From JBAZAX01 sp964568625 (GTDB taxonomy: Bacteria; Babelota; Babeliae; Babelales; RVW-14), in the NCBI GenBank assembly GCA_964568625.1, contig CAZMQG010000021.1, positions 1-27,512 on the forward strand: DNA of 27,512 nt, written 5' to 3'. The notes under the pieces were generated by a model. That model saw nothing but the letters and a program-made list of their open reading frames with translations, was not told where the DNA came from and did not search any database. Below are positions 15,900 to 22,514 of this stretch, in pieces. Position 1 is the first letter of the stretch, and the number at the start of each line of letters is the position of its first letter. The position numbers and the translations under genes were made by a program.

Positions 15900-16100
15900 A
15901 TGAAAAAGAGTTTATTATTAGCTCTCGCATTTGTTGCTGTAGCCGGTTATGTAATGGCTGAAGAAGATACAACAGCCACAACACCAAAAGACGAAACAAC
16001 ACAAACAGCTCCAGTAGCTCCAGTAGCTCCTGCAGAATCTCAAGAAGATGAATCTCTTGATATGGATGCAATGCTAGACGAGACAGAAGAAGCTAAGTAA
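15900..16100 (+). CDS. Small acidic secreted protein
   Basis: This 66-residue protein has a textbook signal peptide (MKKSLLLALAFVAVAGYVMA). The mature part of about 46 residues is low in complexity and strongly acidic: a Thr-rich stretch, then APVAPVAPAE, then Asp/Glu-rich residues ending DETEEAK. It has no cysteine or aromatic residue and is probably unstructured. Expression signals are strong: a consensus -35, AGGAGG seven bases before the ATG, and a good terminator 26 bases after the stop. The first 18 coding bases are identical to those of the two CaaX-tailed genes at 18563-20862. Function is unknown; an abundant periplasmic or surface acidic peptide is a reasonable guess. Confidence 0.85.
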   Translation: MKKSLLLALAFVAVAGYVMAEEDTTATTPKDETTQTAPVAPVAPAESQEDESLDMDAMLDETEEAK

Positions 16101-16125
16101 TTAGTTTTATTCTGAAAGAAGATTG

Positions 16126-16153
16126 AAGGCCGCAATAAACGCGGCCTTTTTTT
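16126..16153 (+). terminator. Rho-independent terminator after the small secreted gene
   Basis: AAGGCCGC (16126-16133) pairs with GCGGCCTT (16141-16148) around a 7-base loop, followed by a T7 run (16147-16153). It is one of the clearest intrinsic terminators in the window, and suits a highly expressed single gene. Confidence 0.92.
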
Positions 16154-16198
16154 ATGCTCATATGGGCTGGTTTAATAAGTAGTAACAAGCCTTTTACT

Positions 16199-16672
16199 TT
16201 AATACTCAATTTTATCGATTTTTTGTTTCCAAAGTTCAAATGCCTTTATGGCTTCGCATTGCATTATTTGAACCAAAGGAACGGATCTTTGTCCCAGTGG
16301 CTTTTCTAATTCTTCATAAATAAATGAATCGTCAAATCCTATATTTTTGGCATCAGTTCTATCGTTGGCATAAAAAATTTTGTTTATTCTTGCCCAATAA
16401 ATTGCGCCAAGACACATTGGACAAGGTTCGCAGGATGTGTAAATTGTACATCCAGATAAATCAAATGTTTTCAATGTTGAACATGCATTTCTGATTGCAT
16501 TAATTTCCGCATGTGCAGTTGGATCGTTATCCAAAGTTACGCTGTTTGATGCTTTCGATACAATTTGTTCATCTTTTACGATTACAGCACCAAATGGGCC
16601 TCCGTTATTTTTTACACTGTTAATTGAAAGTTCTATCGCAGTTAACATAAATTTTTTATCTTTTTCTTCCAT
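16199..16672 (-). CDS. guaD: Guanine deaminase (GuaD-type, cytidine deaminase fold)
   Basis: This 157-residue zinc deaminase is closest, by recollection, to Bacillus subtilis GuaD, which converts guanine to xanthine. Zinc ligand and proton shuttle are HAE at 54-56 with PCPMC (Cys84, Cys87). The stretches GGPFGAVIVKD, NDPTAHAEINAIRNAC, CLGAIYWARI and GFDDSFIYEEL follow the GuaD pattern rather than that of the tRNA adenosine deaminase TadA. The alternative is another purine or tRNA deaminase. It starts 16 bases after the LolC/E-like permease stop and is likely co-transcribed. With upp it suggests active handling of scavenged bases. Confidence 0.85.
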   Translation of the reverse strand: MEEKDKKFMLTAIELSINSVKNNGGPFGAVIVKDEQIVSKASNSVTLDNDPTAHAEINAIRNACSTLKTFDLSGCTIYTSCEPCPMCLGAIYWARINKIFYANDRTDAKNIGFDDSFIYEELEKPLGQRSVPLVQIMQCEAIKAFELWKQKIDKIEY

Positions 16673-16688
16673 AAAAATTCTTTTCTCT

Positions 16689-18023
16689 TTATTCCTGCCG
16701 TAATACTTGAGCTATTTCAATTTGTTTGGATCTGCGTGATGGAATCCAGGTGGCTAAGAATCCAAGTAGCATTGTTGCCACAAAAACTACCAAAAAAATC
16801 TCGGGTTCAATGCGAGCCGGTAGGTATGAGACGTAGTAAACGTCAGGCAGTTCAATAAACGGGTACTTTTCCAACAGATATCCGGCTAACGCGGCCAGAC
16901 CTAAGCCAAGGGTTGAAGCTGTCAACGTTATTCCAACTCCCAGATGTAAAAATATACTGCGTATGCAATTGTCCGACATTCCCATTGCTTTAAATATAGC
17001 AATGTCTCTTCGCTTTTGTTGAATCTGCATAAAAAGCAGTGAAACCATGTTCATGCTTGCAACAAGAGAGATCAGTGCGAGGATAAAAAACATTACATAT
17101 TTTTCTAATTTTAACGATGAAACCAGTGCCGGATAAAGATCTTTCCAAGAATTGATTTGAAGGTGTGGAAGTCGTTTTTGTAATTTTGCGATTACGTCCG
17201 CTTCCTCAGGATTGTTTTTAAAGAAATTTTTAATTTTGAATTTTATTTCAGTCCAAAGTTCAAACCAAAAATCAGATGAGAACATTGAGTGTTTCAGATA
17301 TTTTTTTTCGTAAGGGTGTAATTTTACTGTAATTTGATCAACGCCATTTTCATTAAAAAGTTTATTCATATGATTTATATTGCAGAATGCGATATTATTA
17401 TCATATTCATCGAGCCCAATTTTAAAAATTCCACCTACTACAAATGTGTGTTTATTGAAAAAAAGTTTATGTTTGCTTGCAGGTTCCGGAATCATTAAAT
17501 TGACCTCATCACCAATATGAAGATTGTACAGTTCTGCAGTTTTATAGCCAATAAGTAGTGCGTTTTCAGCCATATTCAAAATAAGATTTGTTGCAGTATT
17601 TTTGTTAAGATTTTTTGGATAAATAATCTTTTCCGGCAGGATTGTGACTTTTCCTTCATTTTGGTTGTCGATGCCTTCTAAAAATATAACAGATTGTTTT
17701 TTATTATGATCGATCAACGCCTGTTTGATTGCACGTGCACTGACAGCTTGAATGTCTTGTTTGAATTCTGTTAAAAGTAAATTTCTTATTCCATTGTATT
17801 CGAGTCTGTTCCCCTGGCTTGATACGATAATTTGTGAATTTATGCCCTGCATTTTTTCATGAATAACTTTTTCAAATCCGTTTGTAATAATCAATGTAAG
17901 CATTAATGAAAAAGTTCCGATTAGGATCCCTAAGAAGCAAATTTTAATCATGAATGCTATATTTTTATCTTTGCCTTTAAACCATAGATAACGCCAAGCC
18001 AAATATGTTGATAAAAAATTCAT
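16689..18023 (-). CDS. LolC/LolE-type lipoprotein-releasing ABC permease
   Basis: This is a 444-residue inner-membrane permease. The N-terminus (LAWRYLWFKGKDKNIAFMIKI) and the first helix followed by TNGFEKVIHEKMQGINSQI fit LolC/E, which extract lipoproteins from the inner membrane for transfer to LolA. The periplasmic domain spans about 50-310. The C-terminal FtsX part has three helices with QQKRRDIAIFKAMGMSD. The start follows GGATCGGAT. No LolD ATPase and no second LolC/E gene is in the window, so it may work as a homodimer with an ATPase encoded elsewhere. It shares a transcription direction and a short gap with guaD. The family is fairly certain; lipoprotein release as substrate is inferred. 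Confidence 0.85.
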   Translation of the reverse strand: MNFLSTYLAWRYLWFKGKDKNIAFMIKICFLGILIGTFSLMLTLIITNGFEKVIHEKMQGINSQIIVSSQGNRLEYNGIRNLLLTEFKQDIQAVSARAIKQALIDHNKKQSVIFLEGIDNQNEGKVTILPEKIIYPKNLNKNTATNLILNMAENALLIGYKTAELYNLHIGDEVNLMIPEPASKHKLFFNKHTFVVGGIFKIGLDEYDNNIAFCNINHMNKLFNENGVDQITVKLHPYEKKYLKHSMFSSDFWFELWTEIKFKIKNFFKNNPEEADVIAKLQKRLPHLQINSWKDLYPALVSSLKLEKYVMFFILALISLVASMNMVSLLFMQIQQKRRDIAIFKAMGMSDNCIRSIFLHLGVGITLTASTLGLGLAALAGYLLEKYPFIELPDVYYVSYLPARIEPEIFLVVFVATMLLGFLATWIPSRRSKQIEIAQVLRQE

Positions 18024-18159
18024 ATCCGATCCAATGATATTTAATATATAGTTATATTTTTTGAAAAATTATCTAAAAACATTGTCTGTTACTTAGCGTA
18101 TATAAAGTTTATTAAAAAGTAGAGAGTTGAGTGAAATTTCCCTCTATAGGTCTATTAAA

Positions 18160-18394
18160 ATAACGTCAGTTCGATAATCATAATGATGCGCGATATGCGT
18201 TGTAATAAAACTGAAAGCTTTTACACGCGGTCTTCCCGGCGCAGGCCGGGCCCGTCCGCCATAGCTACTCCAGAGCGACGGCTGGGATCCAGTTTTTAGT
18301 ACGGTATATGTGATTCGCATATATCTATGTCTCAAAAATAGGCAATCACATTGGAGTTGGGCCTGGACCCAGGCCTGCGTCGGGGCGACGTTAT
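18160..18394. repeat. GC-rich MITE-like element with imperfect terminal inverted repeats
   Basis: Within an AT-rich 539-base gap lies a GC-rich block. The left arm contains CCCGGCGCAGGCC (18235-18247) and later GGGATCCAG (18284-18292). The right arm, read on the other strand from 18390, gives CCCCGACGCAGGCC immediately followed by TGGGTCCAG. The order and sequence match, with about 40 extra bases in the left arm. An outer 8-bp inverted pair ATAACGTC lies at 18160-18167 and 18387-18394. The right arm also has its own 7-bp hairpin (GGCCTGG/CCAGGCC, 18360-18375). No transposase is present. It looks like a non-autonomous palindromic repeat foreign to the local base composition. An 89-residue open frame across it is repeat translation, not a gene. 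Confidence 0.6.
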
Positions 18395-18473
18395 AGTGGC
18401 TTTGACAGAGCAATATTTAATTATCGAACTTGCGCTAAAATAAGATACACAAAAAATACACCACAGTAAAAAT

Positions 18474-18516
18474 GCACTAGGGATAAACGGATTTTAAACC
18501 CATTTATCCCTAGTGC
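18474..18516 (-). terminator. Long hairpin terminator of the CaaX-protein operon
   Basis: GCACTAGGGATAAA (18474-18487) pairs perfectly with 18503-18516, extended by two more G-C pairs after one mismatch, around a 9-base loop. On the minus strand the hairpin is followed by ATTTTTAC. It lies 46 bases after the stop of the coiled-coil CaaX gene at 18563. The rest of the gap from 18024 to 18562 holds the LolC/E leader and the GC-rich element; I see no other gene. Confidence 0.8.
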
Positions 18517-18562
18517 AAAAAGTATTGATCGAGATTTATTAAATTTTACTAAATAAACCTAA

Positions 18563-19696
18563 TTACATTATTGCGCAGTGATGTTGTGCGGGCGCAGCGT
18601 GTGCTTGCTGGTGTTGATCCTGAGCGGCTGGGGCTCCTGGTGCGGCAGGGTGTTGTTGTGCCGGTGCTCCTGGAGCTACAGGTGCTTCTTCAGCATTGCC
18701 TCTTCTGATATTAATGTGACGCCAGACAAACTGAACTGCAGGATTTTGCGCGATTTGTAAGCAAATTGGATATGCTTGATTTGTTGCCAAAACCATTACT
18801 GTTGTTCCAATTCCCGCTGTAATTATTCCTTGGAGCAAATACAAAGGGACTCCTGTTGCAGCTGCAACAAAGAAAAGTAACGTTATTGGTGCTCCGCTTG
18901 TTCTTCTAATAAGTTGATCTATGTGTCTGTGAAGTTCTTGATCAGCGGCTGCAGATCTTTCGGATTCAGTTCTTACGCGTCCATCAAGTTGGGTAAGTTG
19001 TCGACCAATTTCAGTAGTGCTTTGGGTTAGATCTGCTACTTGTCGATTTATCTCAGTAACATTTCCTCTAACGGCTACAATAAGAACATTGTTTTGTTGT
19101 GTTGCATCTTCAAGTCTTGTTAATTGACGACCTGCTGCTGCTTGGTCTGTAGATATTTTTTCTATTGCTGCTTCAACTCTTGCTTGTCCTAATTCTAATC
19201 TTTTTTGACTTGTCTTTATTCCCATTTGTCCTTGACATAGATCCTCGAGTTTCAACTCTATTACTTGTAATTTTTCTCCTAGGATAGGCGTAAGTGCTTG
19301 TCGCAACGAATCGGTTAATTCAGATTCACTCGTTGTTTTTTCTATTTCCATTTTTTCTGGTTTAGGAGCTGAGGAGCTAGTTAGCCCTAATGCTGGTGTT
19401 GCTGCCAATGACGCTGCGCCTTCAGGATCTTGTGTGCCTTGTCCCTGAATTTGTATTTGTCTGGCAAGTCTTCCTATTAATGCAAAGTTAGACTCAGTTT
19501 CTTGCTGATCATCAACAATGACTGTGTCTTCTTCACTTTTTCGACGTTTTTCAGGCTGGGCATTAGGGGTTGGTCTGCCGCCAACAGTATGACGTTTTTT
19601 TGATTCTTCTTCTTTTTGTTCCATGCCAAATGCGTTTTCAGTAACCACTGAGGTGATTAAAAAAAATGCAGAAACAACTAATAAACTCTTTTTCAT
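18563..19696 (-). CDS. Secreted coiled-coil protein with hydrophobic hairpin and C-terminal CaaX box (CAIM)
   Basis: This 377-residue protein starts with a signal peptide (residues 1-24, ending AFG) after GGAGG. A bipartite nuclear-localisation-like pattern follows: KKR at 33-35, 14 residues, KRRK at 50-53. The motif QDPEGAA is at 89-95. A long coiled coil runs about 126-266, then a bilobed hydrophobic hairpin at about 270-306. The Pro/Ala/Gln-rich tail (338-373) ends Cys-Ala-Ile-Met at 374-377. CAIM fits the eukaryotic CaaX rule with Met favouring farnesyltransferase, and is the tail of human lamin B1. The hairpin with coiled coil also recalls chlamydial Inc proteins. It is probably a host-membrane-anchored effector lipidated by host enzymes. 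The export route is unknown. It lies 41 bases after the CTIQ-tailed gene and is the last gene before the terminator. Confidence 0.88.
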   Translation of the reverse strand: MKKSLLVVSAFFLITSVVTENAFGMEQKEEESKKRHTVGGRPTPNAQPEKRRKSEEDTVIVDDQQETESNFALIGRLARQIQIQGQGTQDPEGAASLAATPALGLTSSSAPKPEKMEIEKTTSESELTDSLRQALTPILGEKLQVIELKLEDLCQGQMGIKTSQKRLELGQARVEAAIEKISTDQAAAGRQLTRLEDATQQNNVLIVAVRGNVTEINRQVADLTQSTTEIGRQLTQLDGRVRTESERSAAADQELHRHIDQLIRRTSGAPITLLFFVAAATGVPLYLLQGIITAGIGTTVMVLATNQAYPICLQIAQNPAVQFVWRHINIRRGNAEEAPVAPGAPAQQHPAAPGAPAAQDQHQQAHAAPAQHHCAIM

Positions 19697-19737
19697 AATA
19701 TAACCTCCACTTTTAATATAATTAAGCTAATAAATAG

Positions 19738-20862
19738 TTATTGTATTGTACATTTTTCAGGTGGTGCTTTCTTTTCGGCAGCTTCTCTAGCTTGTTGCTC
19801 TTGTTCAGCAACGCGGGCTTGAGCTGCTTGCTGTTCTGCAATTTTCTCACGTAGATATGCAGCAATACTGTGGTTTCCGTATATTTCAGCAATTTCCAAT
19901 GGGGTTAATTCTACGAAGTGATCTTCGTTGAAAGGATGATTTCTAAGCCATACATCCATTCTAGTAGCACCATGTCCATAAAAACGTTTTGTTTGATCAG
20001 GAATTCTTACTTTTTGATTAATATCGGCGTGCTTTTCTTCTACAAAATATTTTACAAGTTCAAAAGCATCTTTAAATTCATCGTGACCATCAGGTCCACC
20101 TTTGGCTAAAAAATGTAGTATAGGTAGGAAAGTAGATATTGATAATCCTCTCTCATATTCAGATGCTTCTATTAATATAAATGGAACATTTATTAAAGTA
20201 TCAGCGGGAACATCAATGTATGCCGTAATATCCTCTCCGGAGGAAAATTTTCTGATTTGTTCTTGTATTCGAGCTGCCTCTTGTTCTCTTTTTTCACGCT
20301 CTTTTGTTGCCTCTTGTTCTCTTTTTTCACGCTCTCTTGTTGCTTCTTGTTCTTTTTTGATCTTGTCTCTCTTTTCTTTAATTTTTCGCTGCATCATTGC
20401 AACAATTATTTCGTCTTTAAGCATTTTTATATTTGCAATTGGTTCACTGCATTGAGGACAGACGGGACGAGTTTTTAAGGTTTCTTCTAAACATTGTTCA
20501 CAAATTGTATAACTACAGCAAGGAAGTTTTATTTGTGTAACAACTTGGCCAGCTTCATTTTTTGATCCAAAATTATTAAAACAAATTCCACATCGATTTT
20601 CTGCGGCTTCGGCACTCGCGGCGGCTGCAGGCTCTGCACCGCGTCCAGCCATAGCTGCAGCACCTTGAGGGTCTTGGCTTTCGGCGCCTTTTGGTGCATC
20701 TTGTTTGCTTCTGGTTGCCTCAGGGGCTTTCCCTTCTCTTGACTGATCATCACGGTCACGTTTTTTCGAAATTTCGTCCTGGTCTTGTTTCATAGTGTAA
20801 ATTTCACTTGAAACTTGGAATGCAGATAACGCCAAAAGCGTTATTAATAAACTCTTTTTCAT
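19738..20862 (-). CDS. Secreted RING, coiled-coil and ankyrin-like protein with C-terminal CaaX box (CTIQ)
   Basis: The ATG at 20860-20862 is chosen over an upstream frame opening at 21003 because GGAGG sits seven bases before it and it begins a signal peptide (MKKSLLITLLALSAFQVSS). The protein has 374 residues. In order: a basic patch KKRDRD (33-38), the motif QDPQGAA (63-69), and a RING-like zinc finger (Cys91-x2-Cys94, Cys115, Cys116, Cys121-x2-Cys124, Cys135-x2-Cys138). The finger has no histidine, like C4C4 RINGs such as CNOT4. Next come a charged coiled coil with an 11-residue repeat (171-202) and ankyrin-like segments (about 226-340; ELTPLEIAEIYGNHSIAAYL is the clearest). A second coiled coil ends EKCTIQ. 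Cys-Thr-Ile-Gln fits a farnesylation-type CaaX. Inferred role: membrane-anchored host ubiquitin-ligase mimic. Confidence 0.88.
   Translation of the reverse strand: MKKSLLITLLALSAFQVSSEIYTMKQDQDEISKKRDRDDQSREGKAPEATRSKQDAPKGAESQDPQGAAAMAGRGAEPAAAASAEAAENRCGICFNNFGSKNEAGQVVTQIKLPCCSYTICEQCLEETLKTRPVCPQCSEPIANIKMLKDEIIVAMMQRKIKEKRDKIKKEQEATREREKREQEATKEREKREQEAARIQEQIRKFSSGEDITAYIDVPADTLINVPFILIEASEYERGLSISTFLPILHFLAKGGPDGHDEFKDAFELVKYFVEEKHADINQKVRIPDQTKRFYGHGATRMDVWLRNHPFNEDHFVELTPLEIAEIYGNHSIAAYLREKIAEQQAAQARVAEQEQQAREAAEKKAPPEKCTIQ
20276..20358. repeat. 33-bp tandem repeat within the RING-CaaX gene
   Basis: Two adjacent 33-bp units (20276-20308 and 20309-20341) differ at one base, followed by a partial third unit to about 20358. 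On the coding strand they give the repeated peptide EQEATREREKR / EQEATKEREKR / EQEAAR. The near-identity suggests recent duplication, lengthening or shortening the coiled coil in whole 11-residue (three-turn) steps. Confidence 0.85.
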
Positions 20863-20908
20863 GATATAACCTCCATAAATATAACTTCCATTAATTATTT
20901 TATTATTA

Positions 20909-20937
20909 ATAATAGCGAATATTTTAGTGGTTTGCAA
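20909..20937 (-). promoter_or_regulatory. Candidate promoter of the two-gene CaaX operon
   Basis: On the minus strand TTGCAA (20932-20937) is followed after exactly 17 bases by TATTAT (20909-20914), five of six to the -10 consensus. It lies about 47 bases before the ATG at 20862. A 12-bp palindrome ATTATTAATAAT (20902-20913) overlaps the -10 box and could be an operator, though it may be chance in AT-rich DNA. Confidence 0.45.
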
Positions 20938-21064
20938 AAGGGTTGGTAAGTCAAAAGGCTTATTAAATGCATTTTTAATATAAAAACATAATATTTTTCT
21001 CAATATAGTTTTGAAAGATTTCAGGCTGAAAATTTAAATTTTAATTTTCTATAAGATAGTTTTA

Positions 21065-21694
21065 TTAATTGGCGTATTTTTTACCAAGTTCTGCGAAAGA
21101 AATATCCTGAATCGGATATTTCCCCAAATTTTTGTAATCAAAATGCCACCATTCACTAGCAATGCCGATAAAACCTTGCTTTTGCATAACAACTTCGAGT
21201 AGCTTGCAGTTGCGCTTAGCTATTTGGTCTTTCATTTTTGTATAATCACGGTTTGCGCGTGAAGAAAATTCGTCGAATTCAGATGGCATTTTTAGTTCTA
21301 TTCCTGATTTTATATCAATTAAAGTCAAATCTACTGCCGTTCCGCGGTTGTGCTTTGAGCCTTTGGTTGGGTTTGCTACATATTTTTCATCCGGATATAT
21401 GTTCCAAAATATCTTTTGTACTGAAAGAGGCCTATATCCGTCAAATATTTTTAGTCCATAACCCATTAAGTTCAGTTCTTTTTGTACAGCATCAAGCGCT
21501 TTGGCTACTTCTTCTTCAAGAAAACACCGTGCAGACGGATAAATAATTTTGCCTGTAAAATTATTTGTTGTTGCATATCGAATATCTAATTTGATTGTCG
21601 GATTTATTTTTTGTATCTCAACAAGATTTGCATTCAGAAAATCTGCGTTTAAAAATAATAAAAAAAGTGTAACTAAACTTTTCCCAAAAGACAT
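21065..21694 (-). CDS. ddpX: D-alanyl-D-alanine dipeptidase (VanX/DdpX type)
   Basis: This 209-residue peptidase M15D-type enzyme cleaves D-Ala-D-Ala dipeptide. Residues 1-22 look like a signal peptide, so it should act in the periplasm. Catalytic features are present: SKHNRGTAVDLTL with zinc ligands His115 and Asp122, SEWWHFD with catalytic Glu181 and ligand His184, and GYRP (Arg88) as in VanX. Cytoplasmic VanX serves vancomycin resistance; exported homologues such as DdpX recycle peptidoglycan D-Ala. The export signal favours recycling or remodelling. The ATG overlaps the last base of the ABC-2 permease stop (TAATG), so it is translationally coupled to the transporter. The link between transporter and dipeptidase is not explained by any family I know. 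Confidence 0.88.
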   Translation of the reverse strand: MSFGKSLVTLFLLFLNADFLNANLVEIQKINPTIKLDIRYATTNNFTGKIIYPSARCFLEEEVAKALDAVQKELNLMGYGLKIFDGYRPLSVQKIFWNIYPDEKYVANPTKGSKHNRGTAVDLTLIDIKSGIELKMPSEFDEFSSRANRDYTKMKDQIAKRNCKLLEVVMQKQGFIGIASEWWHFDYKNLGKYPIQDISFAELGKKYAN

Positions 21695-22494
21695 TAGCTT
21701 TCCAGTTCAAGTCTGGTTAATCCAATGTTTTTTCGTCGTTTGAACATTATCATGAAAAGTGCGATAGCTAGTGTGAAATAAATTAAATTTAGTCCCATGC
21801 TTTTTAATAAAGCCAAATTTATACTCTGCCCATTTTTAATATACTGTGACAGGCCGTCAAAGATATAAAACATAGGTAACCATGATGCTATCTTTTGGCA
21901 GTATGCAGGAAGAATCGCTACTGAGTAAAAAACGCCACTGAAAGGAAGAAAAAGCCAAGGAACCGTGTGAATGCTGGATGATGATTTTTTTCCAAAAACG
22001 ATTACCAAAGAGAGCATAAAAATTCCAAGCGTCCAGCTTGATATTAGTAACGAAATTATTGCAGGGATTAAAACAAGCCCTGACGAAAAGACATTAAATT
22101 TAAAGAAAAATCCTATGCATATGAACCCCATTAAAAAGCTTATTCCGGAAGATGCGGCAGCCACAATTATCTGAGAAGTAATCCATTCGGCAGTTGTGAT
22201 TGGAGTTGCCATAAGTCCCACAAAACTTAGGTCAGACAGATCTTTTAAAAGGGTTGATGCCAGACTTACAGCTCCTCTGGCAAAAACGTAACAAACTGCC
22301 AAATTTGTAAGAACGCATATTGTGGCAACATTTAAAGAGCTGTCTTCCTGCCTGTTCATTGATTGAACCAAAAATCCAAAAATTATAACATCCATTAAAA
22401 CCCAGTAAAGATGGCTTGTTAATTCAAACGGATTTTTCATTAAAAGCAAATGGCGCATAACAACGGCAAAAATACGTTTAATTTTGAAATTCAT
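21694..22494 (-). CDS. ABC-2 type transporter permease
   Basis: This is a six-helix ABC-2 permease of 266 residues. The start is placed at ATG 22492-22494 (MNFKIKRIFAVVMRHLLLMK), eight to nine bases after AAAGGA. A TTG at 22516-22518 overlapping the ATPase stop is possible but less likely. Helices are seen around VLMDVIIFGFLVQ, VCVLTNLAVCYVFARG, FLMGFICIGFFFKF, LISSWTLGIFMLSLVIVFG and LIYFTLAIALFMIM, with a re-entrant PFSGVFYSV segment typical of ABC-2 permeases. It works with the ATPase encoded just upstream. Relatives export drugs, polysaccharides or lipids. No substrate can be read here, but coupling to a D-Ala-D-Ala dipeptidase hints at an envelope role. Confidence 0.85.
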   Translation of the reverse strand: MNFKIKRIFAVVMRHLLLMKNPFELTSHLYWVLMDVIIFGFLVQSMNRQEDSSLNVATICVLTNLAVCYVFARGAVSLASTLLKDLSDLSFVGLMATPITTAEWITSQIIVAAASSGISFLMGFICIGFFFKFNVFSSGLVLIPAIISLLISSWTLGIFMLSLVIVFGKKSSSSIHTVPWLFLPFSGVFYSVAILPAYCQKIASWLPMFYIFDGLSQYIKNGQSINLALLKSMGLNLIYFTLAIALFMIMFKRRKNIGLTRLELES

Positions 22495-22514
22495 ATTAAT
22501 TGATCCTTTAATAA

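Noticed and set aside
18144..18413. 89-residue minus-strand open frame
   Set aside because: It spans the GC-rich palindromic element, and its Arg/Pro/Gly-rich middle is what the inverted repeat gives when translated. It has no signal of real coding use.
20102..20478. Plus-strand frames rich in Ser, Phe and Cys
   Set aside because: They are antisense to the coiled-coil repeats of the RING-CaaX gene; the residue bias is that of complementary Glu/Lys/Arg codons.
20863..21003. Upstream in-frame extension of the RING-CaaX gene
   Set aside because: It would place 47 residues before an obvious signal peptide with its own GGAGG, and it covers the likely promoter.
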